From NCBI RefSeq assembly GCF_947498095.1, contig NZ_CANMJE010000002.1:496001-560000 (forward strand): a stretch of DNA of 64,000 nt. The letters run 5' to 3'. Origin of the DNA: an uncultured Shimia sp. Lineage in GTDB: Bacteria > Pseudomonadota > Alphaproteobacteria > Rhodobacterales > Rhodobacteraceae. This document shows, piece by piece, positions 13,172 to 22,529 of the stretch. The notes beneath the pieces are model-generated. The model saw only the letters and a list, made by a program, of their open reading frames with translations, was not told where the DNA came from and did not search any database. Position numbers and translations under genes: made by a program. Position 1 is the first letter of the stretch. Each line of letters begins with the position of its first letter.

Positions 13172-13506
13172 GGCTCGCCACATAGGGCAGACAACCTGTT
13201 TTGAAAAGGGGGTCTGAAAGAGCTTGGGCTCTGTGCCCGAAAGAAACGTCGCGGCGGGATCCAATTGGAGAGAGGTAAGCAGTTCGTCCCAGAGGCCCGC
13301 CGCGCCGATCCGCAACCCATCGGGCAAACGGGGTGCATAGCGTTGATATGCGGGGGACCGATCTTGTGGGGTGGTCCCCCATTTCGGCGCGATCTACGCA
13401 ACCCAATAGGGCAACGCGGACAGCCGATAAGCCGTCAGAATGCCCGATTCCGTTGGGTTAAATAACCGGGAAATAAGGAAAAACACCGTTGCGCTTAAGG
13501 AAACGT
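13172..13506. other. Intergenic region with an 8-bp perfect inverted repeat
   Basis: No convincing gene lies in this 335-base stretch between the starts of trmFO and the end of the enoyl-CoA hydratase gene; both neighbours are on the minus strand. GGGGGACC at 13352-13359 and GGTCCCCC at 13373-13380 form a perfect dyad with a 13-base loop. Neither side has a T tract, so it is not a standard terminator. It may be an operator or an RNA stem in the trmFO leader. Confidence 0.5.
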
Positions 13507-14292
13507 TTATTGCGTCCAGTCGGGGTCACGTTTCTCCAGAAAGGCGCTGATGCCTTCTTCGGTGTCGCGGTAGAGCATGTTTTCCACCATGACATCTCCG
13601 GTATAGGCATAGGCCTCGGCCGTGGTCATCGTGGCTTGTTGATAGAAGGCCTGTTTGCCGATCTTAACGGCCGCACCCAGTTTGCGCGCGACGGTTTCTG
13701 CAAGTTCTGTGGACTTCGCCGCCAATTGATCCTGCGGCACGACATGATTGATCAGTCCCAAGGCTTCGGCCTCATCGGCGGGAATGAAACTGCCGGTGGT
13801 CAGCATTTCAAACGCTTTTTTGCGCTGAATGTTGCGGCTGAGGGCGACCATAGGGGTTGAGCAGAACAGGCCGATGTTAACGCCGTTCACGCCAAACCGC
13901 GTGCCTTCGGCAGCGACCGCCATGTCACAAGTCGCCACCAACTGGCATCCGGCAGCGGTGGCGATGCCATGCACCTGAGCAATGACCGGTTGGGGCAGGG
14001 ACTGCACGGTCAGCATCATCCGGGCGCAGCGGTCAAACAGGTCCTTGAAATAGGCCTTGCCGCCATCTTCTGCCTGACGGCCTGCGGTCATCTGTTTCAA
14101 GTCATGGCCTGCGCAAAACGCCTTGCCTTCTCCAGACAAGACCACGGCGCGCGCAGAGGTATCGGTCTTGAGGGCGTCAAACTCAATTTGCAGTGCGGCC
14201 AGCATTTCGTCTGACAGGGCATTCAACCGTTCAGGTGCATTCATATGCAGATAGGCGACCGAATTAACGTCGCGGCGTTCCAGAATTGCCAT
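13507..14292 (-). CDS. Enoyl-CoA hydratase/isomerase family protein
   Basis: The 261-residue crotonase-fold protein has both oxyanion-hole segments, FCAGHDLKQM near residue 63 and HGIATAAGCQLVATCDM near residue 110. The usual catalytic Glu of the first hydratase position is replaced here by the GIATAAG/GCQL context, as in ECHDC3-like members, so hydratase activity is not assured. The ATG at 14292 has GGAGAG upstream; the one at 14304 has no site. It is divergent from a thioesterase gene, suggesting shared acyl-CoA metabolism. Confidence 0.85.
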   Translation of the reverse strand: MAILERRDVNSVAYLHMNAPERLNALSDEMLAALQIEFDALKTDTSARAVVLSGEGKAFCAGHDLKQMTAGRQAEDGGKAYFKDLFDRCARMMLTVQSLPQPVIAQVHGIATAAGCQLVATCDMAVAAEGTRFGVNGVNIGLFCSTPMVALSRNIQRKKAFEMLTTGSFIPADEAEALGLINHVVPQDQLAAKSTELAETVARKLGAAVKIGKQAFYQQATMTTAEAYAYTGDVMVENMLYRDTEEGISAFLEKRDPDWTQ

Positions 14293-14348
14293 CTTGCTCT
14301 CCATGTGCTTTGCGGCAACCCTAGCGAAGCGCTTCAGGGGAGGAAAGC

Positions 14349-14774
14349 ATGAGTGTCAAGTTCACGCCACAGGAAATGAATTACTTTCTTGATGAGATAT
14401 TTCCTCAGGTCAAAGGTACATTTGTTGTCGAAGAATTGACTGAAAGTGGTTGTGTGATGCGCATGCCGGTGACGGATGCGCACTTGCGCCCTGGCGGCAC
14501 AGTATCTGGTCCATCCATGTTTGGTCTGGCGGATGTGGCGGCTTATGTCGCAACGATGGGACAGATTGGGCGCGAAGCGCTTGCGGTTACCACCAGCTGT
14601 TCTTTGGATTTTATGCGCAAACCCGAAGCAGGCCGAGACATGGTCGCCCATGCCACCTTGCTTAAGATGGGTAGGACACTGTCGGTTACGGACATTCTGC
14701 TGTATTCAGAAGGCCAAGCTGCACCGGTCGCGCGCGCATCCATGACCTATTCTATTCCACCCCGAAAAACCTGA
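14349..14774 (+). CDS. PaaI-type hotdog thioesterase
   Basis: The 141-residue protein has a hotdog fold: a GGTVSGPSMFGLADVAAY segment matches the PaaI/YbgC-type helix that carries the catalytic residues, and SLDFMRKPEAGRD is the typical strand-turn. Such enzymes hydrolyse acyl-CoA esters. AGGGGAGG stands just before the ATG. The divergent crotonase-type gene 56 bases away supports an acyl-CoA role; the substrate is unknown. Confidence 0.85.
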   Translation: MSVKFTPQEMNYFLDEIFPQVKGTFVVEELTESGCVMRMPVTDAHLRPGGTVSGPSMFGLADVAAYVATMGQIGREALAVTTSCSLDFMRKPEAGRDMVAHATLLKMGRTLSVTDILLYSEGQAAPVARASMTYSIPPRKT

Positions 14775-14856
14775 GGGCAGGGGATAGTCATTATATTCTG
14801 TTATTGATATGTGTCTTGCGTAACCAAGTGCCCCAAGCAATGTAAGGAGACAGCCC

Positions 14857-15822
14857 GTGTCCAGCACCGTCAGGCCTTCGCGGTTGATGCATTTTCCTGT
14901 GCCACTGTTTGCAATGGTGATGGGCAGCTTGGGGTTTAGCGTCGCCTTGATGAGCGGCGCGACCATCTGGCCTTTCTTGTACGGCGTTGGCGCGGTGGTC
15001 ATGTGGGGCGCCATCATTCTGTTTGCCGGTCTTGCTGCGACCTACATCGCAAAATGTCTACGGTATTCAGACGCGGTCAAGCTTGAGTGGAACCATCCGG
15101 TCAAACTGGCGTTTTTTCCCGCGATCTCTATCTCGCTGCTCTTGATGGCCATCGCCCTTTTGCTTTCTGGCTATGAGGCTGCGCGCGGCGTGTGGCTGGT
15201 TGGGGCAGGGCTTCAGGGTATTTTGACCATCGCGGTGATTTCGGGCTGGATCAGCCACCGTGCTTTTGAAGTTGGGCATTTGACACCGGCCTGGTTCATT
15301 CCGGCGGTTGGCAACGTGATTGCACCCATCGCTGGCGCTCGGCTCGGATATGTTGAGCTGAGTTGGCTGTTCTTTTCCGCAGGCATTCTGTTCTGGTTGG
15401 TTCTTCTGACACTGGTGTTCAACCGGTTGATCTTTCACAATCCGATGCCCGCAAAACTCCTGCCGACGTTGGTCATTCTTATTGCGCCCCCATCTGTCGG
15501 TTATTTGGGCTACGTTGCGCTGTCAGGGCAGGTGGACGCCTTTGCGCGCATCCTTTTGAATTCAGGTTACATCTTTACCATTTTGGTCCTGGTTCAGTCG
15601 CCAAAACTGGTCAAATTGCCCTTTGCACTCTCCTGGTGGGCGTTAAGCTTTCCGGTCGCCGCTTTAACCGCAGCATCGTTCGGGTTTGCCGAGGCCACCG
15701 GGTCCGTGGCCCACAGTGTGATTGGAACAGGCCTGCTGGTTTTGCTGTGCGTTATCATGGTCGCGCTGTTCTTTCGGACAATACAGGCCGCGCTACGTGA
15801 CCAGATCTGTGTTCCTGATTGA
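14857..15822 (+). CDS. SLAC1/TehA-family anion channel or tellurite-resistance transporter
   Basis: The 321-residue protein has about ten hydrophobic helices and matches the TehA/SLAC1 family, trimeric anion channels also linked to tellurite resistance. An FPVPLFAM-like entry (FPVPLFAMVMGSLGFS near residue 12) and the WISHRAFEVGHLTPAWFIP segment are typical. GTG at 14857 is the start, with AAGGAGA 7 bases upstream. What it carries here is unknown. Confidence 0.8.
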   Translation: MSSTVRPSRLMHFPVPLFAMVMGSLGFSVALMSGATIWPFLYGVGAVVMWGAIILFAGLAATYIAKCLRYSDAVKLEWNHPVKLAFFPAISISLLLMAIALLLSGYEAARGVWLVGAGLQGILTIAVISGWISHRAFEVGHLTPAWFIPAVGNVIAPIAGARLGYVELSWLFFSAGILFWLVLLTLVFNRLIFHNPMPAKLLPTLVILIAPPSVGYLGYVALSGQVDAFARILLNSGYIFTILVLVQSPKLVKLPFALSWWALSFPVAALTAASFGFAEATGSVAHSVIGTGLLVLLCVIMVALFFRTIQAALRDQICVPD

Positions 15823-15893
15823 TTTTTGTGGGGTAAAATAATACCTATTTTATAAGTTGTTGATTTAGCGCTTTTATTTGAGGGCTTATGCGC

Positions 15894-15921
15894 TTGACCG
15901 TGCGCGCCATGCCTTTATAAC
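15894..15921 (+). promoter_or_regulatory. Sigma-70 type promoter of rplM-rpsI
   Basis: TTGACC at 15894-15899 and TATAAC at 15916-15921 are separated by 16 bases, five of six matches to consensus for each box. The start codon of rplM follows 66 bases later, leaving a leader of about 60 bases. Confidence 0.6.
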
Positions 15922-15987
15922 CCGCCCATCGAATTCCGGTGCATCGTCACTGGTGCATCCGTCAACCAAATCTCAGGTAGACCAACC

Positions 15988-16449
15988 ATGAAAACCTTTT
16001 CTGCGACTCCGGCAGACATCGAAAAGAAATGGATCATCATCGACGCCGAAGGCGTGGTGCTGGGCCGTCTCGCATCGATCGTTGCCATGCGCCTGCGCGG
16101 CAAGCACAAGGCGTCTTTCACACCGCACATGGACATGGGTGACAACGTCATCGTGATCAATGCGGACAAAGTCCAACTGACCGGCAAAAAACGCACGGAC
16201 AAAAACTATTACTGGCACACTGGCCACCCGGGCGGCATCAAGTCGCGCACCGCGGGTGAACTGCTGGAAGGCGATCACCCCGAACGCGTGGTGACCAAAG
16301 CCGTTCAGCGCATGCTGCCGGGCAACCGTCTGTCGCGCAAGGTTATGACCAACCTGCGCGTTTATGCAGGCGCCGAGCATCCTCACGAGGCGCAAAGCCC
16401 CGAAGTGCTGGATGTGAAATCCATGAACTCTAAGAATACTCGGAGCTAA
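15988..16449 (+). CDS. rplM: Ribosomal protein L13
   Basis: The 153-residue protein is the large-subunit protein uL13. Family segments [43 protein letters not shown] and [13 protein letters not shown] are all present and the length is normal. It is followed 3 bases later by rpsI, the usual pairing. Confidence 0.97.
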   Translation: MKTFSATPADIEKKWIIIDAEGVVLGRLASIVAMRLRGKHKASFTPHMDMGDNVIVINADKVQLTGKKRTDKNYYWHTGHPGGIKSRTAGELLEGDHPERVVTKAVQRMLPGNRLSRKVMTNLRVYAGAEHPHEAQSPEVLDVKSMNSKNTRS

Positions 16450-16452
16450 TCA

Positions 16453-16938
16453 ATGGCTGATCAAATCAACTCGCTTGAAGAGCTGAACGCCGTTGCAGGT
16501 GAAGAAGCTGTTGTCGAAGTCGCAGCACCCCGCGAGCCCGTCCGTGACGAGCTGGGTCGTGCCTATGCCACCGGCAAACGTAAAGACGCTGTTGCCCGTG
16601 TTTGGATCAAACCAGGTTCCGGCAAAGTGATCGTAAACGGCAAGGATCAGGACAAGTATTTTGCACGTCCCGTTCTGCAGCTGATCCTGCGTCAGCCGAT
16701 GCAGGTTGCTGGTGTCGAAGGTGAATTCGATGTTTACGCCACCGTTAAAGGCGGCGGTCTGACCGGTCAGGCCGGTGCGGTTAAGCATGGTATCTCGAAA
16801 GCTCTGCAGCTTTACGAACCCTCCTTGCGCGCCCCGCTGAAAGCCGCTGGCTTCCTGACACGCGACAGCCGCGTTGTGGAACGTAAGAAATACGGTAAGC
16901 GCAAAGCGCGTCGTTCGTTCCAGTTCTCGAAGCGCTAA
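16453..16938 (+). CDS. rpsI: Ribosomal protein S9
   Basis: The 161-residue protein is small-subunit uS9. The C-terminal tail, which reaches the P-site tRNA, is intact and ends [17 protein letters not shown] precedes it. [13 protein letters not shown] and [17 protein letters not shown] are the family core. An N-terminal acidic extension of about 25 residues is seen in alphaproteobacterial S9. Confidence 0.97.
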   Translation: MADQINSLEELNAVAGEEAVVEVAAPREPVRDELGRAYATGKRKDAVARVWIKPGSGKVIVNGKDQDKYFARPVLQLILRQPMQVAGVEGEFDVYATVKGGGLTGQAGAVKHGISKALQLYEPSLRAPLKAAGFLTRDSRVVERKKYGKRKARRSFQFSKR

Positions 16939-16965
16939 CGCCGAACGAGCTTACAAGAATACGAA

Positions 16966-16993
16966 AAGGGCTGCGGTTTCGCGGCCCTTTTTT
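16966..16993 (+). terminator. Rho-independent terminator of rplM-rpsI
   Basis: A 10-bp stem (AAGGGCTGCG with CGCGGCCCTT, one G-T pair) closes a four-base loop and runs into six T. It lies 27 bases after the rpsI stop. Confidence 0.88.
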
Positions 16994-17137
16994 CATGCCC
17001 GTTTGCTACAGATTGGAAAGGTCTGTAGTCATAAACCTGATGGCTTGAGCCCAAGAGTTACGTGTTGAGGTCGAGTGTGTATTTGTGGTCATTTTTTGAT
17101 GAGTGTGGGACACACATACAAAGAAAGAGTCCTGTGA

Positions 17138-17787
17138 ATGCGATTGATCCAAAAGTATAGGCAAAACACTATGAAGAAGGGCGATCCGAGCACCGTCAAA
17201 ACCTACATGAAGGGTGCCTCGAAAATTGAAATCGGGCGGTATACCTATGGCTATCAAAAAATGTCTGTTCGCCAGTGGGCGAAGGCGCTGACTTGAAGAT
17301 AGGGGCCTTCTGTTCGATTGCCGATGGTGTGGTTGTGTTGTTGGGGGGCAATCATAGAGTTGACTGGGCCACTACATTTCCATTTCGGCATATTTTCAAA
17401 AACCAGCTCGGTTCGAACGACATCGTAGGTCATCCCAAGTCCAATGGTGATGTTGTCATCGGCAACGATGTTTGGATTGGGCGGAATTCCACGTTTGTTT
17501 CAGGTGTTCAGGTGGGTGACGGGGCTGTGATCGCGGCGAATTCGACCGTTGTCAAAGATGTCGGGGCCTATGAAGTCTGGGGAGGAAACCCGGCGAAACT
17601 GGTCAAACGTCGGTTTGATGAAGACATTGAAAAACGCCTGCAGGCTTTGCAGTGGTGGACTTGGGAAGAATCCAAGATACAAAAGGCGGCCCCTCTCTTG
17701 TTAGATTGCCCGACGATGGAAATCTTGGCTGAACTTGAGGAAATAGCGGCCAGTTCATCAAGGAACGACGAAGAGGTAGAGACCTGA
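17138..17787 (+). pseudogene. CatB/Vat-type hexapeptide acetyltransferase, frameshifted
   Basis: Two frames together encode one left-handed beta-helix acetyltransferase of the xenobiotic (CatB) type. The first frame (ATG at 17138 or 17171) gives IGRYTYG and ends SVRQW; it would stop at 17296. The second frame carries on from 17275 with GEGADLKIGAFCSIADGV, GGNHRVDW, the catalytic-loop histidine, and IGNDVWIGRNSTF. The family reads RQWGEG across this point, so one G is missing from the GGG at 17277-17279. The C-terminal domain is complete. Either the gene is dead, translation starts inside, or a base was lost in sequencing. Confidence 0.8.
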
Positions 17788-17832
17788 GAACAGGGGCAAA
17801 TTCTCTTCTGCCCAAGGGTATCTGAGTGAAGG

Positions 17833-19089
17833 TTATTTGAGGTGTTGCAGCCGCTCTGGGTAATCCTCGGGAAAATGCCAGGTGGCGTCTCCTTCAAGGC
17901 GCACCAATCCGCGGTCTTGTGGCTTTTGCCCATTCAGAAGCGTCAGAAAAATATCGCTGCTGGCCCAGGGGGACGAGCGAAAATACCAATGACCATTGCC
18001 CAACGCAGCACCCTCTGCGTCTGTGACGTCAATCAGTGCGAGCTTGTCGATGCTGGCCAATCGGTTCGCAATAGGTCGGGTTTCTTCGGTCACTTCGGTG
18101 AACTGTCCCAGTCGGTTTTTACCAAAGACGACCCGGGACATGGCCAGAGCGCTGTCGCTGGCTGACATGTAGATCGACATCTGATCCAAGCTGTCGAGCA
18201 ATCCATCCGCGATGGCTTCGGTGAAATAGTGACGATCCAAGTCACTCCCAACCAGAATGACTTGTCCCAGTTTGGCACGGCTCTTTCCGGACCTGGACAA
18301 AAGCGCGATTTGATAAGCCGTTTCAAATGTCAGCCGCGATCCAGCGCTATAGCCAATCAGGTGCACCCGCCTGACATTGGTTTCCTTAGAGAGAAACTCG
18401 ATCAACCCCCGCAGGTTGCGCCGCGTGGAGTCTGCGGTTTCAAGATCGCGGAAATAGGCCAGCCTGTTCGGCGTGGCGGGCCAGTTGTAGCTAATGAAAG
18501 CGCCCCGATATCCGAGGTAGTGTTGGAGCTCCTTTGAAGCCAGCGTCGGATAGGCGAAATCTACATTGTAGCCATGAATATAGATATAGGCATCGCGACC
18601 ACCTGAGTGCGCCAATTGCTGGTTGATCTGGCGGCGAAACTCGGCGCTGGCCTGAGCAAATTCAGCGTCTGAAGGTTGCGCTACAATTGGATTGGGTGCC
18701 GTAAGCGCAAGCGGACCAATTTCGGTCACACCATCAACCGTCAGCGTCCGTTTTTGATCGCGCTCTGGCGAGGATGTTAGATCCTGCAACTCTTCCCAGC
18801 TTTCGACCGGGGGATCCATGCTCACGTTGGCCGTGCCTACGCGCAGGGTCACACCACGTCGATTGGCGTAGAATTCAGCCTTATCCTCAGGACCAATTGG
18901 CGCGCGATCGGTGGCGTAGAATAGGGTGTTTTGAGCATGAAATTCGTTAACGCTCCGGTTCTTGAACGGATCAAGTGTTCCGGTCGTATAGGCAACCGGT
19001 GACGGCATCAGGTTGATTTCGTTGTACTGTTTCTCGCCGCAGGCTGTTGCCAGCAGGACAATCAGAACCGGGAAAACCTGCTTGATCAT
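17833..19089 (-). CDS. Alpha/beta hydrolase lipoprotein (DUF900 type)
   Basis: The 418-residue protein starts with a lipoprotein signal peptide ending LLATAC, with the lipidated cysteine at residue 17. The hydrolase core has IYIHGYNVDFAYP near residue 176, the nucleophile elbow GYSAGS near residue 254, and VGSDLDRHYF with the acid loop. This DUF900 pattern is known for outer-membrane or secreted serine hydrolases of unknown substrate. It is the last gene of a coupled unit ppk2-tetR-hydrolase, overlapping the tetR stop by 4 bases. Confidence 0.83.
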   Translation of the reverse strand: MIKQVFPVLIVLLATACGEKQYNEINLMPSPVAYTTGTLDPFKNRSVNEFHAQNTLFYATDRAPIGPEDKAEFYANRRGVTLRVGTANVSMDPPVESWEELQDLTSSPERDQKRTLTVDGVTEIGPLALTAPNPIVAQPSDAEFAQASAEFRRQINQQLAHSGGRDAYIYIHGYNVDFAYPTLASKELQHYLGYRGAFISYNWPATPNRLAYFRDLETADSTRRNLRGLIEFLSKETNVRRVHLIGYSAGSRLTFETAYQIALLSRSGKSRAKLGQVILVGSDLDRHYFTEAIADGLLDSLDQMSIYMSASDSALAMSRVVFGKNRLGQFTEVTEETRPIANRLASIDKLALIDVTDAEGAALGNGHWYFRSSPWASSDIFLTLLNGQKPQDRGLVRLEGDATWHFPEDYPERLQHLK

Positions 19090-19706
19090 TTTGTGTCCGG
19101 ATCGATCAGCCCCAAGCCACGCAAATAGACGCCGATCCCCGACTCCAGCAGATCTTCGGGAGGAAAGGGGCTTTGCGTGCCGGGGGAGTTTCGTGCGTAA
19201 AGCTCGACAACGCCGTGACTCATCGCCCAGATATGGGCCGAGAACATGCTGGCGGGGGGGCGTTTCTCAGGAGGGATATGCTGGCTGAGGTCACTTGCGG
19301 CGCGTTCCATCACGCCACGGGCGCGGGCCGCAACTTCGGCCAGTTCGGGCGTGCGATTGACCGAAATCCCGCTTTCGAACATCGCGATGTAGTGGCCTGG
19401 GTACTTGCGAGCAAAGGCCAGATAGGCCCGGCCTGTTGCCTCGAAGGACGCCAGCGCTGACGGTTGTCCCTTGTCATAGGCATACTGCATCAGGTCCGCA
19501 AAAATCTCGTATCCTTGGCGCGCAGCTTCGGCAATCAAGTCCTCGCGGCCTTCAAAGTGACGATAGACCGCCGCAGGGGTAACACCGGCCTGCTTGGCCG
19601 CCTCGGACAGGGTAAAGCCCGTGGGGCCTTTGGCCTCGATCAGCATCAACGCGGCTTCGACCAAGGCCTGTCGTAAATTGCCGTGGTGATAACCGCGCTT
19701 ACGCAT
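19086..19706 (-). CDS. TetR/AcrR-family transcription regulator
   Basis: The 206-residue protein has an N-terminal TetR helix-turn-helix, [26 protein letters not shown], at residues 31-56 and a C-terminal ligand domain of the WHG type (TetR_C). It overlaps ppk2 by 8 bases and the hydrolase gene by 4 bases, so all three are co-translated. Likely targets are its own operon; the ligand is unknown. Confidence 0.9.
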   Translation of the reverse strand: MRKRGYHHGNLRQALVEAALMLIEAKGPTGFTLSEAAKQAGVTPAAVYRHFEGREDLIAEAARQGYEIFADLMQYAYDKGQPSALASFEATGRAYLAFARKYPGHYIAMFESGISVNRTPELAEVAARARGVMERAASDLSQHIPPEKRPPASMFSAHIWAMSHGVVELYARNSPGTQSPFPPEDLLESGIGVYLRGLGLIDPDTK

Positions 19707-20568
19707 TCCAGATGTCCGGTCCGCCGCAAACCGTCGCGTCCGCTTTTCTCAGTGATTTCAGGTCTTTGCGGTCATAGTCAATGTTGTGCAATACGTGCCG
19801 GACCGCTTCCAGACGGGCGCGGCGCTTGTCGTCTGAGCGGATCACGGTCCAGGGCGCGTGCTCGGTATGGCTGTGTTTCAGGGTTTCGCCAATGGCGGAG
19901 GTATAGGCATCCCAACGCTTCAGCCCTTCGACGTCGATCCAGCTGAGTTTCCACTGTTTCAGCGGATCGGACTCACGCTTGAGGAATCGCCGCAATTGTT
20001 CAGCGCGTCCGACGTTCAGCCAGAACTTGAAAACGTGGATGCCTTCATCCACCAGCATTTTCTCAAAGTCGGGCACCTGCGTAAAGAAATGCGCCCGCTG
20101 AGCGTCGGTGCAAAAGTCAAAGACCTTCTCGACGACGCCGCGATTGTACCAGGATCGGTCAAAACAAACCATTTCGCCGCCCGCCGGCAGATGGTCAATA
20201 TAGCGCTGAAAGTACCACTGGGTTTGTTCGGTTTCCGTGGGCTTTGACAGCGCCACGACTCGCGCGCCGCGTGGATTAAGATTTTCTCGGAAGCGTTTGA
20301 TTGTGCCGCCTTTTCCGGCGGCGTCACGCCCTTCGAATACAATGGCAATCCGTGCACCACTGTCCTTGGCCCATCGTTGCAGCTTAACCAGTTCAACCTG
20401 CAGAGCAGCCATCTCGGCGTCATAGGCTTTGCGGTTTAGTCGTTCAGAATGGGGGAAGCTGGCATCGAGAATATCGCCCTTTTCGGCAAAGCGGATCGCC
20501 TGACGAATGCTGTCTGGCGCCTCATTCTCGTAATAGGTGCTGATCGCACCATCAAAGGGCAGCTCCAT
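19699..20568 (-). CDS. ppk2: Polyphosphate kinase 2 (PPK2 class I)
   Basis: The 289-residue protein transfers phosphate between polyphosphate and nucleoside diphosphates. Walker A is [10 protein letters not shown] at residues 79-88, the Walker B-like segment DRSWYNR is at 137-143, and the lid helix region is near [11 protein letters not shown] single PPK2 domain of this length points to class I (NDP to NTP). First gene of the unit with tetR and a lipoprotein hydrolase. Confidence 0.92.
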   Translation of the reverse strand: MELPFDGAISTYYENEAPDSIRQAIRFAEKGDILDASFPHSERLNRKAYDAEMAALQVELVKLQRWAKDSGARIAIVFEGRDAAGKGGTIKRFRENLNPRGARVVALSKPTETEQTQWYFQRYIDHLPAGGEMVCFDRSWYNRGVVEKVFDFCTDAQRAHFFTQVPDFEKMLVDEGIHVFKFWLNVGRAEQLRRFLKRESDPLKQWKLSWIDVEGLKRWDAYTSAIGETLKHSHTEHAPWTVIRSDDKRRARLEAVRHVLHNIDYDRKDLKSLRKADATVCGGPDIWNA

Positions 20569-20609
20569 GAAACCTCTCCGTTTTTTCTTAATATGGACGC
20601 CTCGGGCGC

Positions 20610-21563
20610 CTAGTGCAATCCGGCGCGTTTGGCAGCGCGATCAATGGCCGCTGCGCAGTCTGGAGCGGCGACATGCTGCGGCATGTGACCAACGCCCGGC
20701 AACAACGTCAGCGTCGCGCCCGGAATGCGCGTCGCAAGGCGCTCTGAGTGGTTCCAAGCAGGGACGGTTATGTCCTCATCGCCATGCACAATCTCTGTGG
20801 GCACTTGGATCTGGCCGTATCGGGGATAGAGCGCTCGGATTTCTTCGAGCAGGTTCGCGCGTTGCAACGCGTTGGCCCGCAAGGTTTTCCGCCGCAAAGT
20901 CAGGCCGGGACCGAAATGCGCGCCATACCCCTTGGGCGCGTCTTGTGGTTCAAACACGGTGGCCATGACCTTGTCGACATAGGCGTCGCTGACAAAGGCC
21001 GTCAGGGTCGGGATCAACAGGGGACCCAACCAACGGTGCGAGACAAGGCGATAATACAGATCCATCGGAGAGGCCCAGATGCTCGAGACGGCGGCAATTG
21101 GGACCAGAGCCGACAGGCGCTCAGGAAAGTGAACGGCCCAAGCGAGGGCCACGGCGCCGCCATAGCTTTGTCCGGCAACAATCGGTTTGTCAGCACCCAA
21201 AAGTGCAGCGGCTCGACTGAGTAGCTCGGCCTGTTCGACCAAAGTTGCCCCGCTTCTATTAATGCGGTCGGAATAGCCCAAACCCGGACGATCAAAGATC
21301 AACACGCGATAGCGATCTTCCAGATGCGCGGCCAACTCGAACGTCATGTCGCGGGTTGATCCGCTGGCACCGTGTAGCAGAACCAGATCGGGGCCTTGGC
21401 CGCGCACCAGGACATGGACGCGATGGCCATCCACCTCAAGGAATTGGCCCTCTGGTGGATAGTCGGCTTCGGCATGGCGCTCGTGCCGGAGGGCCTTCCA
21501 AAGCACAATGCCCCAGAAAGCCGCCAAGCATAGTCCGAGAGATATCAGGAGGTTAAGAGCCAA
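20610..21563 (-). CDS. Membrane-anchored alpha/beta hydrolase
   Basis: The 317-residue protein has one N-terminal hydrophobic segment (residues 3-23) and then a complete alpha/beta hydrolase. The oxyanion loop is [12 protein letters not shown], the nucleophile elbow GQSYGG, the acid in HGDEDITV and the histidine in GVGHMPQ. The substrate is unknown; similar enzymes include esterases and haloperoxidase-like proteins. It overlaps the metA stop region by 11 bases and is probably read through from metA. Confidence 0.86.
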   Translation of the reverse strand: MALNLLISLGLCLAAFWGIVLWKALRHERHAEADYPPEGQFLEVDGHRVHVLVRGQGPDLVLLHGASGSTRDMTFELAAHLEDRYRVLIFDRPGLGYSDRINRSGATLVEQAELLSRAAALLGADKPIVAGQSYGGAVALAWAVHFPERLSALVPIAAVSSIWASPMDLYYRLVSHRWLGPLLIPTLTAFVSDAYVDKVMATVFEPQDAPKGYGAHFGPGLTLRRKTLRANALQRANLLEEIRALYPRYGQIQVPTEIVHGDEDITVPAWNHSERLATRIPGATLTLLPGVGHMPQHVAAPDCAAAIDRAAKRAGLH

Positions 21564-22476
21564 TCTTGGTCATATCGTAAGGCGTGCTTTCGTAGATGCC
21601 TGTGATCCAGTTGCCGTACAAAAGATGTGCGTGACTGCGCCAGCGGTTCATCGGCGGTTGGGCCGGATCATCGTTGGGGTAATAGTTCATCGGCACATTG
21701 ATCGGCGTGCCTTCGGCGACATCGCGATCATACTCTTGCTTGAGCGTGTCACTGTCATACTCAAAGTGATTGAAGATATAGAGCGCTCGGTGGCTTTGAT
21801 CTTCGACCAGACAGGGGCCAACATCGTCACTGTAAAGTAAGGTTTTCAGCCCGTCTGCGGCGGCGATCTCATCTTGTTTCATCTCGGTCCAGCGGCTGAC
21901 TGGAATCACACAATCATCCGAAAATCCGCGCAGGTATTGCGAAGCCGGTGCCATATTGCGGTGGCGGAAACAGCCAAAAGCCTTGTGGTCGAGAATGTGC
22001 TTCTTGACCCCATGGAAATAGTTGATCATCGCCATACCGCCCCAGCACACACCAAAGGTGGAATGCACATGGGTCTGGGTCCATTCAAAGACTTCGCACA
22101 ACTCTTGCCAATACGTCACATCGTTGAACGGCATATGCTCAATCGGCGCACCGGTGATGATGATACCGTCAAACTTCTCACCCGAGGCCTTAACCTCAGA
22201 GAAAGGGCGATAGAACTCGGCCATATGCTCGGCAGCCGTGTTGCGTGTCTTGTGCTCGCTCATGCGGATCAACGATAGCTCAATCTGCAAGGCCGTCGCG
22301 CCGATCAATCGGGCGAACTGGTTCTCGGTCTGGATCTTCTTGGGCATTAGGTTCAACAACCCGATGCGCAATGGGCGGATGTCCTGCCGCATCGCCTGAC
22401 TTTCCGACATCACCATCACGCCTTCGCGCGAGAGCACGTCAAAGGCAGGCAGGTCGGAGGGAAGTTTGATGGGCAT
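21553..22476 (-). CDS. metA: MetA, homoserine O-acyltransferase (acetyl-CoA type predicted)
   Basis: The 307-residue protein activates homoserine for methionine synthesis. The nucleophile is C144 in FGVCWGGMA, and the His-Glu pair is in FNHFEYD. The residue that sets acyl-CoA choice (position 111 of the E. coli enzyme) is Glu113 here, in [13 protein letters not shown]. coli has Gly. Glu at this site is linked with acetyl-CoA use, so the product may be O-acetylhomoserine. It runs into the hydrolase gene downstream. I see no recognisable SAM riboswitch in the 53-base leader. Confidence 0.93.
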   Translation of the reverse strand: MPIKLPSDLPAFDVLSREGVMVMSESQAMRQDIRPLRIGLLNLMPKKIQTENQFARLIGATALQIELSLIRMSEHKTRNTAAEHMAEFYRPFSEVKASGEKFDGIIITGAPIEHMPFNDVTYWQELCEVFEWTQTHVHSTFGVCWGGMAMINYFHGVKKHILDHKAFGCFRHRNMAPASQYLRGFSDDCVIPVSRWTEMKQDEIAAADGLKTLLYSDDVGPCLVEDQSHRALYIFNHFEYDSDTLKQEYDRDVAEGTPINVPMNYYPNDDPAQPPMNRWRSHAHLLYGNWITGIYESTPYDMTKIGS

Positions 22477-22529
22477 AGCCAGATCTTTCCAGTTTTAGTT
22501 TAGTTGGGTGGGGGACTTTAGGGGCAGTC

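Noticed and set aside
13172-13327. 52-residue N-terminal extension of trmFO in the same frame
   Set aside because: The FAD-binding strand begins right after the ATG at 13171 and I know no TrmFO with such an extension. It remains weakly possible as coding.
13265-13465. 66-residue plus-strand frame in the trmFO upstream gap
   Set aside because: TTG start, no ribosome site, and composition not protein-like; kept as non-coding.
22477-22529. SAM-II riboswitch before metA
   Set aside because: Often found in alphaproteobacteria at this gene, but I cannot fit the pseudoknot or conserved blocks in this short leader.
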